NCBI GenBank assembly: GCA_000328365.1
Contig: KB302988.1
Coordinates: forward strand, 109,244-173,243
Origin: Capitella teleta
Lineage: Eukaryota; Annelida; Polychaeta; Capitellidae
Length of the DNA stretch: 64,000 nt
Direction: 5' to 3'
The first letter of the stretch is position 1. Every line of letters starts with the position of its first letter. The notes below the pieces were generated by a model, which searched no databases, was not told where the DNA came from, and saw only the letters and a program-made list of their open reading frames with translations. The position numbers and the translations under genes are program-made. This document shows positions 25,881-36,795 of this stretch, one piece after another.

Positions 25881-28439
25881 AAATTGAAAAGACAATCAGC
25901 GCCCCACGAGGAAGTTGAGGATCATTGGTAAAGGGAAGGGGCCCGCCATCATCGAGAGCAGAATTGAAGCGATTAGTTTCGGGGAATGGGATGCCATAGC
26001 GATTGTGAGGCGGGGGGTGGGGGTGATAAGGCCAGCGTCTCCCTCTTTCGCTAAAGTCGCAGAGGCACTGAATGACAGGCAGCAGTCATTTCAGGAAAGG
26101 CAGCCCACACAGCGAGATAAGCACAGCTCATCCTATGACCATTTTTCATGATTTGCGGAGAGCATCGTTCCAATTTGGCTGGCAGCATTGCTCAATGGAC
26201 CATGGTCTGCGAACGCCGGAGGATGCGGCACGCTTAGCTCAGTCGCAGCATCTCAGTCAGAATCCCTGCTCCGAGTACACGCTTCATAAATACTGGCGGG
26301 TGAAATCGGGCAGAAAGCGAGCTGAAAGGCCGCCTTGCAGGTTTTGTGCGGATCCTAATACACGTTCCCAATAAAAAGAACTTTGAGTCGGCGTGGATGA
26401 CAGCCCTGCCTGAAGTGGGAGCTGAACAGCCAATATTTACTGCTCTAAATCCTACGCGATGCGCGCGCATCCGAGCGGAAGTCGATGCAGCTGCGGCGTG
26501 ATTGGCTGATGGCCGTCACGTGACTTGAAAGAAGAAGCAGCGATATTAAATTTGATTGCACTCCGACGTGAAGCAGACTTTTCGAGGGAACAATTAACGG
26601 CGTCTCATACAATGGAAGCACAATAAAAATCATGTCTGCTTTGCTGCCAAAAGACACCAATTGTACTGTGCGCAAATGAAAGCGAATGTCACGCAACTTC
26701 CGAGTAAAAAGTCGCGTTTTTACATACATTTCTATCGGCATTGTCATTGCTTCTCTGCAGACATCACCAGCCTCCACGTGAGGAAAAAAAGAGCAAATCT
26801 TTGAAATAATAAGAACCGATTTATGTGCCTGAGTTTTTATTCACCAGGTGTATTATATTCCAGGGACTATATAACAGCAATTCATTTATTATGCACGCCA
26901 GTTACATTGCTGCAAAGAAATATAGTGCTTGTTCCCACGAAAGGTCACATATTTATTTCAACGGATGTCAACAAATAAAGAAAAACAAGCCAGTAAACAA
27001 GGAACCACGTAGAAGGTTAATCCAATTCTTCCAAGCAAAATATTTTTGCAGTAATTGATAATTTTTATTTACCTAAATTTCATTTTCAAGCTAATTTGAA
27101 AGAATAGTCCACACTATCATGGTCCTACCTATCTATGCACGCAAACATCTATGAGATACCAGAACACTTCAAATTTTAGATATTTTGTTAATGTGCATTT
27201 CATTGGTCCGTTTTAGGCGATTTTTTAATCTATGCTGTTTCTGACACTGGCGTCATGATGTGAGAGGCTGTAATGCCCAACTTCAGCTACTACTTCCGGG
27301 GTTATATATTACAGAGGTCCATCGTTTAATTGACCCCTGAGCTGATTACCCAGCCCTCTTTGCACTAAATTCATTCCCAATGACACGTCCGTCTTTTGAT
27401 CGACACATTGTGAGATAGCACAGCAATGCTAGGCTTGTTTGCTGTGTTGATCAAAACTTAACGGTCGGCTTTATTTTTCGAGCTGAGATCTGACGTCATA
27501 AACAGAACCTCTCAACCAAAGCTATTCTGTCGCAAGACAAAACCCGTTCATCTGTATTGAATTCAATATAAATTAAATACAAACTTATTTAGAGTCATAT
27601 TCCTACAAGGCAGCTGGCTCAGAAATCGGTCTCATCGCACTCACAGAAGCCACGGGTTGACGAGGAACTCATCATAGGATGTTTTAAAAGTTGAAACAAA
27701 CTTGACCGAAGACTCAGTTGAGCGGCAATTCGCTCTAACGTCGCTTCACGGCAACAGAAAACGCTCCCTGGTTTAAGACGTTATGACTACAGGACTGCGC
27801 TTGTGGTGGTTACTTCTGGATGACAGAGCAACCGCAAAAGGTTCTTCCCTTCTTATGGGGAATAACCAACCGATCGATTTCCACTCAGGACCCCAAACCG
27901 AGATTCGAAACCCTGACTTATCAGACAATGAACGCGGTCTCCCGAGTCAACACGGTGCACGGTTGGTCAATGTTGACTTTGTCAGCATTAAATGGCCTCT
28001 AGAGCTTGATGACAGCGAGGTCTTCAAAATTGAGATAACTTCAGACCTTCCTCTGTTTCATCAAACAAGTAGAGTGAAAATCACTCTTATGAACCCGCAA
28101 TCGAACCATAATTATGAACGTTATGTGCAGTGAATGTTTCGTGTCACTTGCGTTATGAACGGCACGCGTGCGTTATAGTCATACGATGGTGGAGTCGTAC
28201 AAGAGCTTTGACTTTGCGGCTTATACTGACATTTCCACTGAATGAGATTTCCTACGAAATCTAAAGAGGATGTATGTGGCTTGTTTTTATCGGTATAATT
28301 CTTGCATGGAATTGCTTACTCGTTCATCCAATAATTATAACAATTGCCGTTTCATTAAATGAACTGGAGCACAACTTCTGACATTTGTGAGTATGATGCT
28401 GTTTTTAATAATGCGTTAGAACATGTTCTCTACATTTGC

Positions 28440-28685
28440 TCAAATGCTGTACATCTCTGCAGCCATCTCGGATTCGTAATCAATGAAACCTGGCTCCTCT
28501 TCCTGAAGAGAGAGCACGTATTCAACGATGGAGTCGTCATCTTCAATAGCTCTTCTGACCAGTGCTTTGCGGCAGTCTGGCGGACACACCTGGTCGAAAT
28601 GGTCACACCCATGAGGTAATCCCAGTCCAGATGTGATGGCCATAGACATCAATGCAACGACAATGAGTTGGACGCTGGTTTTCAT
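28440..28685 (-). CDS. Small secreted peptide precursor, three cysteines, acidic tail
   Basis: An intronless 81-codon frame opens at ATG 28685-28683. It starts with a clear signal peptide (MKTSVQLIVVALMSMAITSG), then a short CDHFDQVCPPDC segment (C-x6-C-x3-C), a basic KALVRR stretch and an acidic C-terminus (EDDDSIVEYVLSLQEEEPGF). An in-frame TTG just upstream is not needed. An ATTAAA polyadenylation variant lies about 30 bases after the stop (near 28404-28409). The RR pair could be a processing site. I recognise no family. Odd cysteine number may mean dimerisation. It is flanked by the sulfotransferase cluster on the right with no evident link. Confidence 0.5.
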   Translation of the reverse strand: MKTSVQLIVVALMSMAITSGLGLPHGCDHFDQVCPPDCRKALVRRAIEDDDSIVEYVLSLQEEEPGFIDYESEMAAEMYSI

Positions 28686-29420
28686 CTTCAAGGCTCAATG
28701 ATTCAAGTAACTTGTACTTGACTTTACACAACCTGATGCTGATGTTGTTTCAGCAGTTAAGTGCCTGGGTGTTGTCAGCAGTTGACGTTAAAGTCAACCG
28801 CGTGATGAACAATTGATGACAACACTCCGGATATTACCGAGTAATTCCGAATAAATGCGCAAAGTGCAATTAAGAATCAATAACACGTGAAATATACATC
28901 TCGACACACAGATGCAGTAACGTTATCCCCAATCAATATTGTAAATCAAATGAGGCCACCCGTGGAACCATCATTTCGTCATATGTTGATGGGAATAATG
29001 CATTCGTGGCTTCTTGAAACGAAACAAGAGATCAATAACAATAGAAATAATGAAAAGAGATGGAGTAAACAGGAGAGGACCAGAGGCTGCTTGGGGAGCG
29101 GATGGCTACGACACCCATGAGCACCTCGCGAGCATTCAGAGATATATCGGGGATGTCGAATTTTTATTTTAGAGCGACAAAACAATATTGACTGTACCCA
29201 TATATTTATCAAAAAATCTGGATAATTATATCACTATATTTTAATTGTTTGATAATATTTACATTCCTAACATGATACTACAATATCTCACTAAAGGAAT
29301 AAATGATGCTCTTTTGGGAAAATAAAATATTGAGCACGAATTTTCTTGTTATGCCAAAGTTTCCTGAAACGTAAAAATACCATAAAATATTAGTGGGAAT
29401 CACTTGAATCGTTGAGATCC
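28686..29420. other. Intergenic, nothing recognised
   Basis: About 700 bases of AT-rich DNA between the secreted peptide gene and the sulfotransferase pseudogene. It contains the presumed upstream region of the minus-strand peptide gene. No TATA box or repeat stands out. Confidence 0.4.
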
Positions 29421-29439
29421 TCTGTCACATACGAGAATA

Positions 29440-29850
29440 TCACCCTGAATTGATGCTTCAGAGGAAGCCACCACCGAGTTGGCCATTCCAGGTGGATGCA
29501 GGCATGCAGAAAAATGACATCTATCTCCTGATATCATGGAGACATGGCTGCCATAATTATGTAATGAATATTCAGGAAGGAGTCAATGTGGTTGTTGTGG
29601 TGACAGAACCGAAAGACACGCTGTCATCAGCCTATTACCAACATTGCATGGAGAGTATGCTTGATTTTCCAGGAAAATAATTTCCTTCAATTCTTCGATC
29701 TGAATCGCCAAGATCGCCAGCATGGAGGGGATGCATTTGTGATGGCTCGGGACTGGTGGGAATATTAGGCATCATTCCTGCGTCCTCGTCGTGCAATATG
29801 AAGAGACAATGAAAAATACATGCGTGCAGTTTTCAACCTCGATTCAATGT
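29440..29850 (+). pseudogene. Sulfotransferase pseudogene fragment
   Basis: Pieces of the cytosolic sulfotransferase core are readable in two frames. EGVNVVVVVTEPKDTLSSAYYQHCM corresponds to EGLKVVVVLREPKDTITSFYYHYCM of the neighbouring intact gene. After FPGK the frame shifts, and FLQFFDLNRQDRQHGGDAF then VMARDWWEY follow, with a stop codon after WWEY, then VLVVQYEETMKNT in yet another frame. The PAPS-binding N-terminus, the KTHLP block and the C-terminal RKGxxGDWK are missing. The arginine of LREPKD is replaced by threonine. It is a dead copy of the local family on the same strand as the intact gene at 30.7 kb. Confidence 0.85.
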
Positions 29851-29925
29851 ATAATTAAGTATAGCAGAAGCGTGGTTAAGTTCAAGTGGGAGGTATAAAT
29901 CTTTTCACCAACAATTATTCGTGAA

Positions 29926-29978
29926 AAAAAAAAACGAAAAAAAAAAAAAACGAAAAAAAAAAAACGAAAAAAACCCAC
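29926..29978. repeat. A-rich low-complexity tract with CG interruptions
   Basis: Runs of 8-14 A separated by CG, repeated about four times. It may be the poly(A)-like tail of an old retroposed copy next to the pseudogene, but this is not shown. Confidence 0.6.
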
Positions 29979-30007
29979 TCAGGTATTTATTGTCGGTGAA
30001 TATAATA

Positions 30008-30619
30008 TACAGAGTGGGCTAGAATTAATCTGTCTACTCTATGTTAATGATTTCAATGCATTTCAATGGCGCTGCTCATTTGACATAACAGGTTGCACAG
30101 TAAACATCACACCAAGATAAGAGAAATTAATACTTAATTGGTATGGTTAGTATAACAATTTTCTGCTTTTCCTGTCATTCATATTGGTATGGTTAGTATA
30201 ACAATTTTCTGCTTTTCCTGTCTTTCATATTCCAGTTTTATCGACATTTATGAGGATGTATCTCAGTTAATAGAATGCACCCAACATTCCGCAAAATGTT
30301 CACTTATGACGGCAAACAGGGCCCCGGACAATGGATACCCATATAGAACGCACAAATCGCTCTCGGACTTGTTTTATTTGAGATTGCTATTGATGCGACA
30401 GTAGCACTGGTGTTTAATCCTAAAATCAAAACAAACCAAAGAGTTTGTATTGAAGCGCCATACAACAGATGACCTTCCTTAATTATTCTTGTTCAGGGGC
30501 TCATCGGATTTAGCTCTCTTCTCGATCACACACCTTTCACATTCAAATGTTCCTCCCTCATCTCAAGATTTCATCTGATGATTTCTTTGCATAAATAGGC
30601 GCAGAATAAGTTAGCAATA
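30008..30619 (+). mobile_element. MITE-like element, copy A (interrupted)
   Basis: It begins with TACAGAGTGGGC at 30008-30019, the exact reverse complement of the right end of copy B (36784-36795). From there to about 30300 the sequence tracks copy B (landmarks GTCTACTCTATGTTA, TTTCAATGG, AAGATAAGAGAAAT, GGTATGGTTA, ATCTCAGTTAA). About 280 unrelated bases interrupt it before TTTGCATAAAT and GCGCAGAATAA resume at about 30590-30615. The right terminus is not found. TA at the end suggests a Tc1/mariner-type MITE. It ends less than 100 bases from the sulfotransferase start codon. Confidence 0.55.
30137..30228 (+). repeat. 46-bp tandem duplication
   Basis: The unit beginning ATTGGTATGGTTAGTATAAC occurs twice in a row (30137-30182 and 30183-30228) with one evident base difference. 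It lies inside MITE copy A; copy B has one unit, so the duplication is local. Confidence 0.9.
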
Positions 30620-30704
30620 CATACCAGACATTATTTTTCTCTGAATACACGCACAAACATATATTTACCATGTCACAATTTGCCAGCACTGCAGACCGAT
30701 CAGC

Positions 30705-31620
30705 ATGGATTTCGTTTTGCCTGGTGAATACTTGTATCGAGGGGCCACTTATTGTTCTCTCAACAGTGATATCGACATTGACATGATGAATAATTGGCAC
30801 GTTAGGCCTTCCGATGTCCTGATCGCCACCCCTCCGAAATCAGGTCAGTTCATACGTTAAAAAAAAAACACATCTTCACGTGTGTCTGTTGGTAGGAACC
30901 ACTTGGATGGGCGAGATTCTTCGACAAATACGAAAATTCAACGCTGAGGCCAAGGGCTTAGAAGTTTCCATGATTATTCCATACATCGAGTTGGATGTAC
31001 CTCATATTCCCAGTCTCAAAGGACAAGAGGAGAGCCTCCCGGACCCTAGGATTATAAAAACTCACCTGCCGTATGAGTTCATGAAGCAGAAGGTTGAAGA
31101 GGAAGGACTCAAGGTTGTCGTTGTCTTGAGAGAACCCAAGGACACAATTACTTCGTTCTATTACCACTACTGCATGAATATGCATTTCAGCTACCCAGGA
31201 AATTTCCATCAGTTCTTTGAGCTGGTTCGCCAGGATCGCTTGCATTATGGAAATCTGTTCAGATTGGCTCGTGACTGGTGGCAGGCGAGGCACCTCCGCA
31301 ACGTCCTTGTTGTGAAGTATGAAGAAATGAAGAAGGACATTAATGAAGTCGTCCGAAGAGTTGCACAATTTGTTGAAATTCCTCTTGATGCAGAAGCAGA
31401 AGGCTCCATTGTGGAACGGTGTAGTCTGGATGCAATGAGGGAATCGATAGCAAAGGCAGACAAAGATAAACATGGGAAATCCTTGATTGATGTAGACAAG
31501 TTCTTGCGCAAGGGTATCGTTGGGGACTGGAAGAATCACATGACACGAGATGAGGTGGACTTTGTCGATGAGTGCGTCCACAAGTACTATGAACCAGTCG
31601 GTCTGAACTTCCATGTTTGA
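30705..31620 (+). CDS. Cytosolic sulfotransferase (SULT-like), gene 1
   Basis: Exons 30705-30843 and 30896-31620 join through a 52-nt intron to a 287-residue protein, normal for cytosolic sulfotransferases. It transfers sulfate from PAPS to a hydroxyl or amine acceptor in the cytosol. Seen: PPKSGTTW at 43-50 (5'-phosphosulfate loop), KTHLP with catalytic His103, LREPKDTITSFYYHY at 124-138 (3'-phosphate contacts R125 and S133), and RKGIVGDWKN at 251-260 (RKGxxGxxK motif). The intron falls inside the PAPS loop codon for glycine (PPKSG/TTW), phase 1. The same split occurs in the two minus-strand paralogues. The acceptor cannot be deduced. AATAAA at 31902-31907 is a likely poly(A) signal. A MITE-like repeat sits just upstream. 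Confidence 0.93.
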
Positions 31621-32104
31621 TGTCATCATTTGAACTTCCTGTTGGTTATATCCACATAATATTCCTCTGCTATAAGACGAACAGAGCCAAATCGTCCAAA
31701 TTGTGATCCTACTAAAGAGTAGTTCGTTTTTGTTTTTGTTTTTGCTTGGCATTTTGACTAAATTTACCCTAAAGTTCATCGGACGCTTTTCGTTGAATTC
31801 GTTGATTTTCGTTTAACGCTGGTAATGTATCAGATATGTGAATTGAATCAAGAGCTTTCTGATATATTATATGGTCTTCAGACACAAACACATGCTGACA
31901 AAATAAAAGCAAATCTAATGACTCAATTATTTTGGAAGCAGGTTAACAATATATTTTGAGCTTTGTTGATTTCAATAAACATTGATATTCCCTCGTCGAT
32001 TGAATATTGTGCAAATGCTGAGCGCGGTGCATTATGGTCAGGATTAGCTTAAGTGGTTTCATGAACACACACTGTAGGTTTAACAACCTCGGGGTTCAAC
32101 TTGC

Positions 32105-32236
32105 CTATGGTTGAGGTGTTTCTAAGCTGTTAAAAACATCAGGTGATTCAGTTTTGCGTAAAACTTGTGGAAGTGCATTCCATAAAATTGGTGCAGCATA
32201 CTTGAAAGTCCGCTTTCCAATGTTGGTTCGAGTATT
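32105..32236 (-). mobile_element. LINE (non-LTR retrotransposon) 3' coding tail fragment
   Basis: On the minus strand one frame reads NTRTNIGKRTFKYAAP, then ILWNALPQVLRK and TESPDVFNSLET before a stop. This is the familiar C-terminal tail of L2/CR1-like reverse transcriptases (R-T..G.R.F..AAP..WN.LP..LR....F...L). Only the tail is present. An AG-rich simple repeat follows at 32330-32347. Subfamily not assignable. Confidence 0.75.
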
Positions 32237-32339
32237 TGGCACAAATTAAAACGCCACCTAGCGAGGGCTTTCAGTGGTTCGTTGCGTTGTAAAAGACCTT
32301 CCAGGCATGTCTGGGCCTCCCCACATAAAGAGAGAGAGA

Positions 32340-33510
32340 GAGAGAGAAAAAAATATATAGCGTAAAATCCCAAGAGCTGAAAAGGCTATTCACAATTATT
32401 AGAAGATAAAACAAGGTAAAGACCATTAAAAGGTTGCATGGTACAGAAATGTTCTCGAATTCATTTAACTTTTAAAACTGATTAAAGAGTCTGCACGTGT
32501 CAAATAGTTCCACTTGCGTGGCGCAGACAAACTAAAAGCACGATGTTGAAAGGCGGATTAAAAAGAGGCGCTCTGCTGCCGCGTGATGGTCTATACAATG
32601 TATATCCGAGTGATGCACATGCAGTTATTGAGGTCGTACAGCGAGTTACGTATTATGTAAAACGTTTGAAAACTGTCACTAGAAGCTTGAATTTGACGCG
32701 TTGATTGACCGGAAATCATCTATAAAACTGGCGTAATATAACATTATGCTCACGTCGAGTCGTCGATCGGCGGCCCTAAAGATAATTCGCGCCGAGAGCG
32801 TTGCAAAAGTTCAATTCAGATGTGATAAAAGTGCGTACAAGTTTATCTGCATGTGTCAGCCTTTGCGACGGCGTGTTTACATTGAGCGAAGTGCCCCAAA
32901 TACGCTGTTAACGTACATAACATCGCTCAGAAGTCATATTCGTCGTCCGATTTTAGCCAAACCAAGTAGATGTTTAGATTTATAATCGAATTTGACTTTA
33001 AGACAGTGGAGGCGGCTAGAACATACACTGAGGCTCTTCAAAGATCGCACCGGGGTCTTGCACCACAACAGTCTGTTGCATAGACCGTGACAAGGTTGAA
33101 AGGCGACGAGCTAATTAATCGTTGCTGGAGTGAATACCATGACTTCTTTCACTGACCTCATTAGGTGTTCCGATTCCGAGACACGCAGTTCAATCTTCGC
33201 CGGTTCACTACTAAGTTTTAACTTAAGTAACCCAAAGTATAAACCGAGCTTAACTACGTTCATGAAATCGGGCCCTTGAGGCCAAGCATAATGAGGCCAA
33301 GCATAAGGGGTTAATGCTTCTGAATCATGTGCTTTGGAAATCATAATTGTCGTTTGGTATATCATGTAAAATAAGTGACGAAAAAACTCCTGAATTGCTT
33401 TTTGTCTCCAACTACAAATTGAGGCCCCAAACAGAATCGGATGCAAGAACGCTGACAGTGGCTTGGTGCTAGTTACTGTTTTATTCTTTTGATTTTTATT
33501 CTTTTGGTGC
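32340..33510. other. Intergenic, no gene recognised
   Basis: Region between two LINE fragments. A 79-codon frame at 32746-32985 (+) has no recognisable motif. It may contain further degraded retrotransposon sequence that I cannot identify by eye. Confidence 0.4.
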
Positions 33511-33514
33511 CCGA

Positions 33515-33645
33515 TTGGGAGAACTTCTATATGTACGCAGATGACACACAGGCCCTTTACACCATCAACGCCATCGATGACATCACAGGCACCAAGCATC
33601 GTATGGAGCCATCAAAAAGTGGAGCCCTCTTAGTCGCTGGTTAAC
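33515..33645 (+). mobile_element. LINE reverse transcriptase fragment (YADD motif)
   Basis: The plus frame reads ENFYMYADDTQALYTINAID, where YADD is the catalytic box of the reverse transcriptase palm; the DDTQ continuation is typical of CR1/L2-type LINEs. The similarity fades after about 30 codons and the frame closes shortly after. Orientation is opposite to the LINE tail at 32.1 kb, so they are separate insertions or rearranged. Confidence 0.65.
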
Positions 33646-33911
33646 GAGGGCGAGATCAACCGCTTGCAACCTACAGAGCCTTATGATGTATGTCACTGAG
33701 ATATATTAAGGTTTTAAAGATTCGTTTAAATCGATGTGAATAATAAATTATAAATAGCAAGCTGTTCTTGCATTTCTTGGTCCATGCTGCTGCAAATTTA
33801 TTTTAACTTGTTTTTTATACAAATCTGAAACATTAATGTGACACAATCAGTCAATCATGTACATTTATTTTTCATCGTGGCACATACGAAAGCCATGTTT
33901 TTATAATGACA

Positions 33912-34832
33912 TCAAACATTGAAGTTCAGACCGACTGGATCGTAGTACTTGCGAACGCATTCATCGACAAAGTCGACCTCATCCTGCCTCATGACATTCT
34001 TCCAATCCCCGACAATACCCTTGCGGAAGAACTTGTCAACATCATCAAAAACAGGTTTGCCATCTTCATCTACGGCTGCCTCTGTCATGGCCTTACTCAT
34101 TGCAGTCATACTACTCCGTTCTATGATGGCGTCCACTTTTTCTTGATCAAGAGGAATTCCCAGAAATTGCGCAATTCTGTAGACGACTTCAGCCGTGTCC
34201 TTCTTCATTTCTTCATATTTCACAACAAGGACGTTGGGGAGGTGCCTCGCCTGCCACCAGTCACGAGCTTTTGTGAATATGTTTCCACAAAAAAGACGAT
34301 CCTGGCGAACCAGCTCAAAGAATTGATGGAAGTCCCCTGCGAAGCTGAAGGCCATTTTCATACAATAGTGGTAATAAAAAGAAGTAATTGTGTCCTTGGG
34401 TTCTCTCAGGAGGACGACCACCTTGAGTCCTTCTTGCTCAACCTTCTGCTTCATGAACTCATATGGAAGATGAGTCTTGATGATCCTGGGAGAGGGCATT
34501 TGGTCTTGGCACCCCAAAGCACTGGGTTGATGAGGTAACTCCAACTCCACAAAGGGAGGGAACATGGAAACTTCGGAGCCATTGGCTTCGGGATGATACG
34601 CTCGCATCTGGCGAAGAATCTCGCCAATCCAAGTTGTTCCTGCCATCAGACAAAATTAACGGAATTAATTAGATGTTATAATAATGACCATACCTGATTT
34701 CGGCGGTGTGGCGATCAGAACATCGGAAGGCCTGACGTGCCAATCCTTCATCATGTCGATGTCGACATGTTTATTCGCAGCACAAAATGTGATACCTCGA
34801 TACACGTATTCACCTGGTAAAACGAAATCCAT
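33912..34832 (-). CDS. Cytosolic sulfotransferase (SULT-like), gene 2
   Basis: Exon 1 (34694-34832) and exon 2 (33912-34639) join through a 54-nt intron to 288 residues. Exon 1 starts MDFVLPGEYVYRG, nearly the same as gene 1. It is a PAPS-dependent sulfotransferase of the cytosol: PPKSGTTW loop split by the intron at glycine, KTHLPYEF with the catalytic histidine, LREPKDTITSFYYHYCMKM with the 3'-phosphate contacts, and RKGIVGDWKN near the C-terminus. All key residues are present, so it should be active. TTTATT on the plus strand at 33864-33869 and 33797-33802 (AATAAA on the coding strand) are candidate poly(A) signals. It lies tail to tail with gene 1 and in the same direction as gene 3 and the glycosyltransferase. 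The ATG at 34832 is chosen because it aligns with the paralogues. Confidence 0.93.
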
Positions 34833-36109
34833 GCTTACCCGTGTATATATTGCACCAATGAATCGGGCGCGCTGTACGGGTGTGTTTAGTATTGTATACG
34901 TGTGCACCTCTTTTTGCTGTAGTATGTCAGCTTGTATGTAATCGTATTGATCTCTGTCGATCTTACTTCAGAACTGACAGAAAGGTTGTTATCGGTTAAG
35001 TACGCTGATGCCTCGATCGCCTATCACACTGAATAATACTGTAATGCATCCTAGTTTACTCTGTCCACAAGTTTGCCACAAATGTACCAAAGTGCAAGTG
35101 AGTATGCACATTGCTTTAGCGAGGAATAGTCCAAAAGCAATATGTAGGGGTGCTCACTTCGATTTTATGATTTTTCGAGTTAAATAAGACCGATTATTTT
35201 TATTTATGGAATCCAGGAAGAAAAATATATTCTGAGCAGAAACAATGGCCACATTAATAATATAATTCCACCACATGCGGTGCCTTATTTTAGTTAAACG
35301 CATAAACAAAGGTCATCATAAGCTACCTGCCACCCCTATTGAGACGGTTTCATTCTGTCGCTCACATGGGATGACCCTTGAAAATAAGGTCAACCTAGAG
35401 TCCTTTGTATAAAGAGCGGCACATACCGGGTTCTTGGATATCTAGATCGTACGTGCCATTTTGTTTCGTATAATCGGAGCCTCCTTTCGCATTTAACATG
35501 GCAAAATCATACCCAACAGCAATAAAATTAGTATAACTTTGTCAATCATGCATGTAGACCCTTGAAGTTGACTGTTATTTCTTCCTAAGATATTTATTTA
35601 TCAGAACAAAAATATTATCACTTCCATTTAATGCTGAACAAATCAATGAATTTGCGCGATAACAACTATAATACATGTACTTGATAACACAAGCTTGATA
35701 GCATAGAAATCACAACGCAAAAACATAATCATAATACTATACTCGGTCAGTTGGGAACAATATAAATTTACTTCCGTGATAGCTGAATGCATTATTAATG
35801 CATATACATTGGCAAAAATACTCAACTATTTTGTTTTTGTATCTGTTTTATTGTTAAATTGAGCGAAAATTATTCATTTCAAACATCTTGTGAAAAGTTA
35901 TTAACCCTATAATTCAAGATAAAGATGATTTATCATCATTTTCTGACTCGAGGGGTAATACAAACGTTATGATTATGATAAGGAACGTCGAAAAAAATAT
36001 AAGATCGAATCACAATAGGGTGAGGCTGCATTCTTCAGTTATAATGATATCGCTTTTAATATAATTTCACTCAGATTGTTTTTGTTTCATTACCACTCTG
36101 GTTTTGGTA

Positions 36110-36397
36110 CGTTAAATGTCAACAATATTTTCAAGTTCAGTCGAAAACTATGTTATATTTTCATGAGAAAACATCGAAGAATTGAAAATAATAAGCACAA
36201 ACAAAAACAAAAACAAAGGTAAACAAGAGTATTCATTCATGGTTGATGTTAAACGTTGAATGTCAACAATATTTTCAAGTTCAGTCGAAAACTATGTTTT
36301 ATTTTCATGAGAAAACATCGAAGAATTGAAAATAACAAGCACAAACAAAAACAAAAACAAAGGTAAACAAGAGTATTCATTCATGGTTGATGTTAAA
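36110..36397. repeat. 144-bp tandem duplication
   Basis: The unit with landmarks TGTCAACAATATTTTCAAGT, GAGAAAACATCGAAGAATTG, CAAACAAAAACAAAAACAAA and TCATTCATGGTTGATGTTAA occurs twice with period 144 (about 36110-36253 and 36254-36397). The copies differ at very few positions, so the duplication is recent. A few bases of a third unit follow. Confidence 0.92.
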
Positions 36398-36491
36398 CGT
36401 TATGCGTAAATGCTTGCTCCTGAATTGCTCAGCCATCTCCGATATTAGCATAAAAAAAATTCTCGTGAAATAACTTTTTTTTCTTCTAAAA

Positions 36492-36795
36492 TACATAGTA
36501 GTCTATCTACTCCATGTTAAAGATCTCAATGCTTTTCAATGGTGCATCACATTTTTGAGAAAGTGTTACAAAACAGATCGCAGTGTAAAATTACACAAAG
36601 ATAAGAGAAATAAATACTTGATATGGTTAATCTGGCAAGCTTTGCTGCTGTTCCTATTATTTATATTTCAATTTCATCAATCTTTATGCCGATTTATCTC
36701 AATTAACAGAGTGCACTCTTTGCATAAATTATTGGGCGCAGAATAACACAATATCACAATAATATAATAATAATAAACTTTTGGCCCACTCTGTA
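36492..36795 (+). mobile_element. MITE-like element, copy B (about 304 bp)
   Basis: It runs from a degenerate left end (TACATAGTAG at 36492) to GCCCACTCTGTA at 36784-36795, whose reverse complement TACAGAGTGGGC equals the left end of copy A. The interior is collinear with copy A, lacking its 280-bp interruption. About 300 bp, AT-rich, no coding capacity and terminal TA fit a Tc1/mariner-derived MITE. Confidence 0.55.

Noticed and set aside
27783-28133. 116-codon plus-strand frame
   Set aside because: No signal peptide, membrane segment or known motif; no splice or poly(A) context that favours it.
30958-31779. 273-codon frame on the minus strand
   Set aside because: Antisense shadow of sulfotransferase exon 2.
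33906-34538. 210-codon plus-strand frame
   Set aside because: Antisense shadow of the minus-strand sulfotransferase gene 2; the same occurs at 38867-39349 for gene 3.
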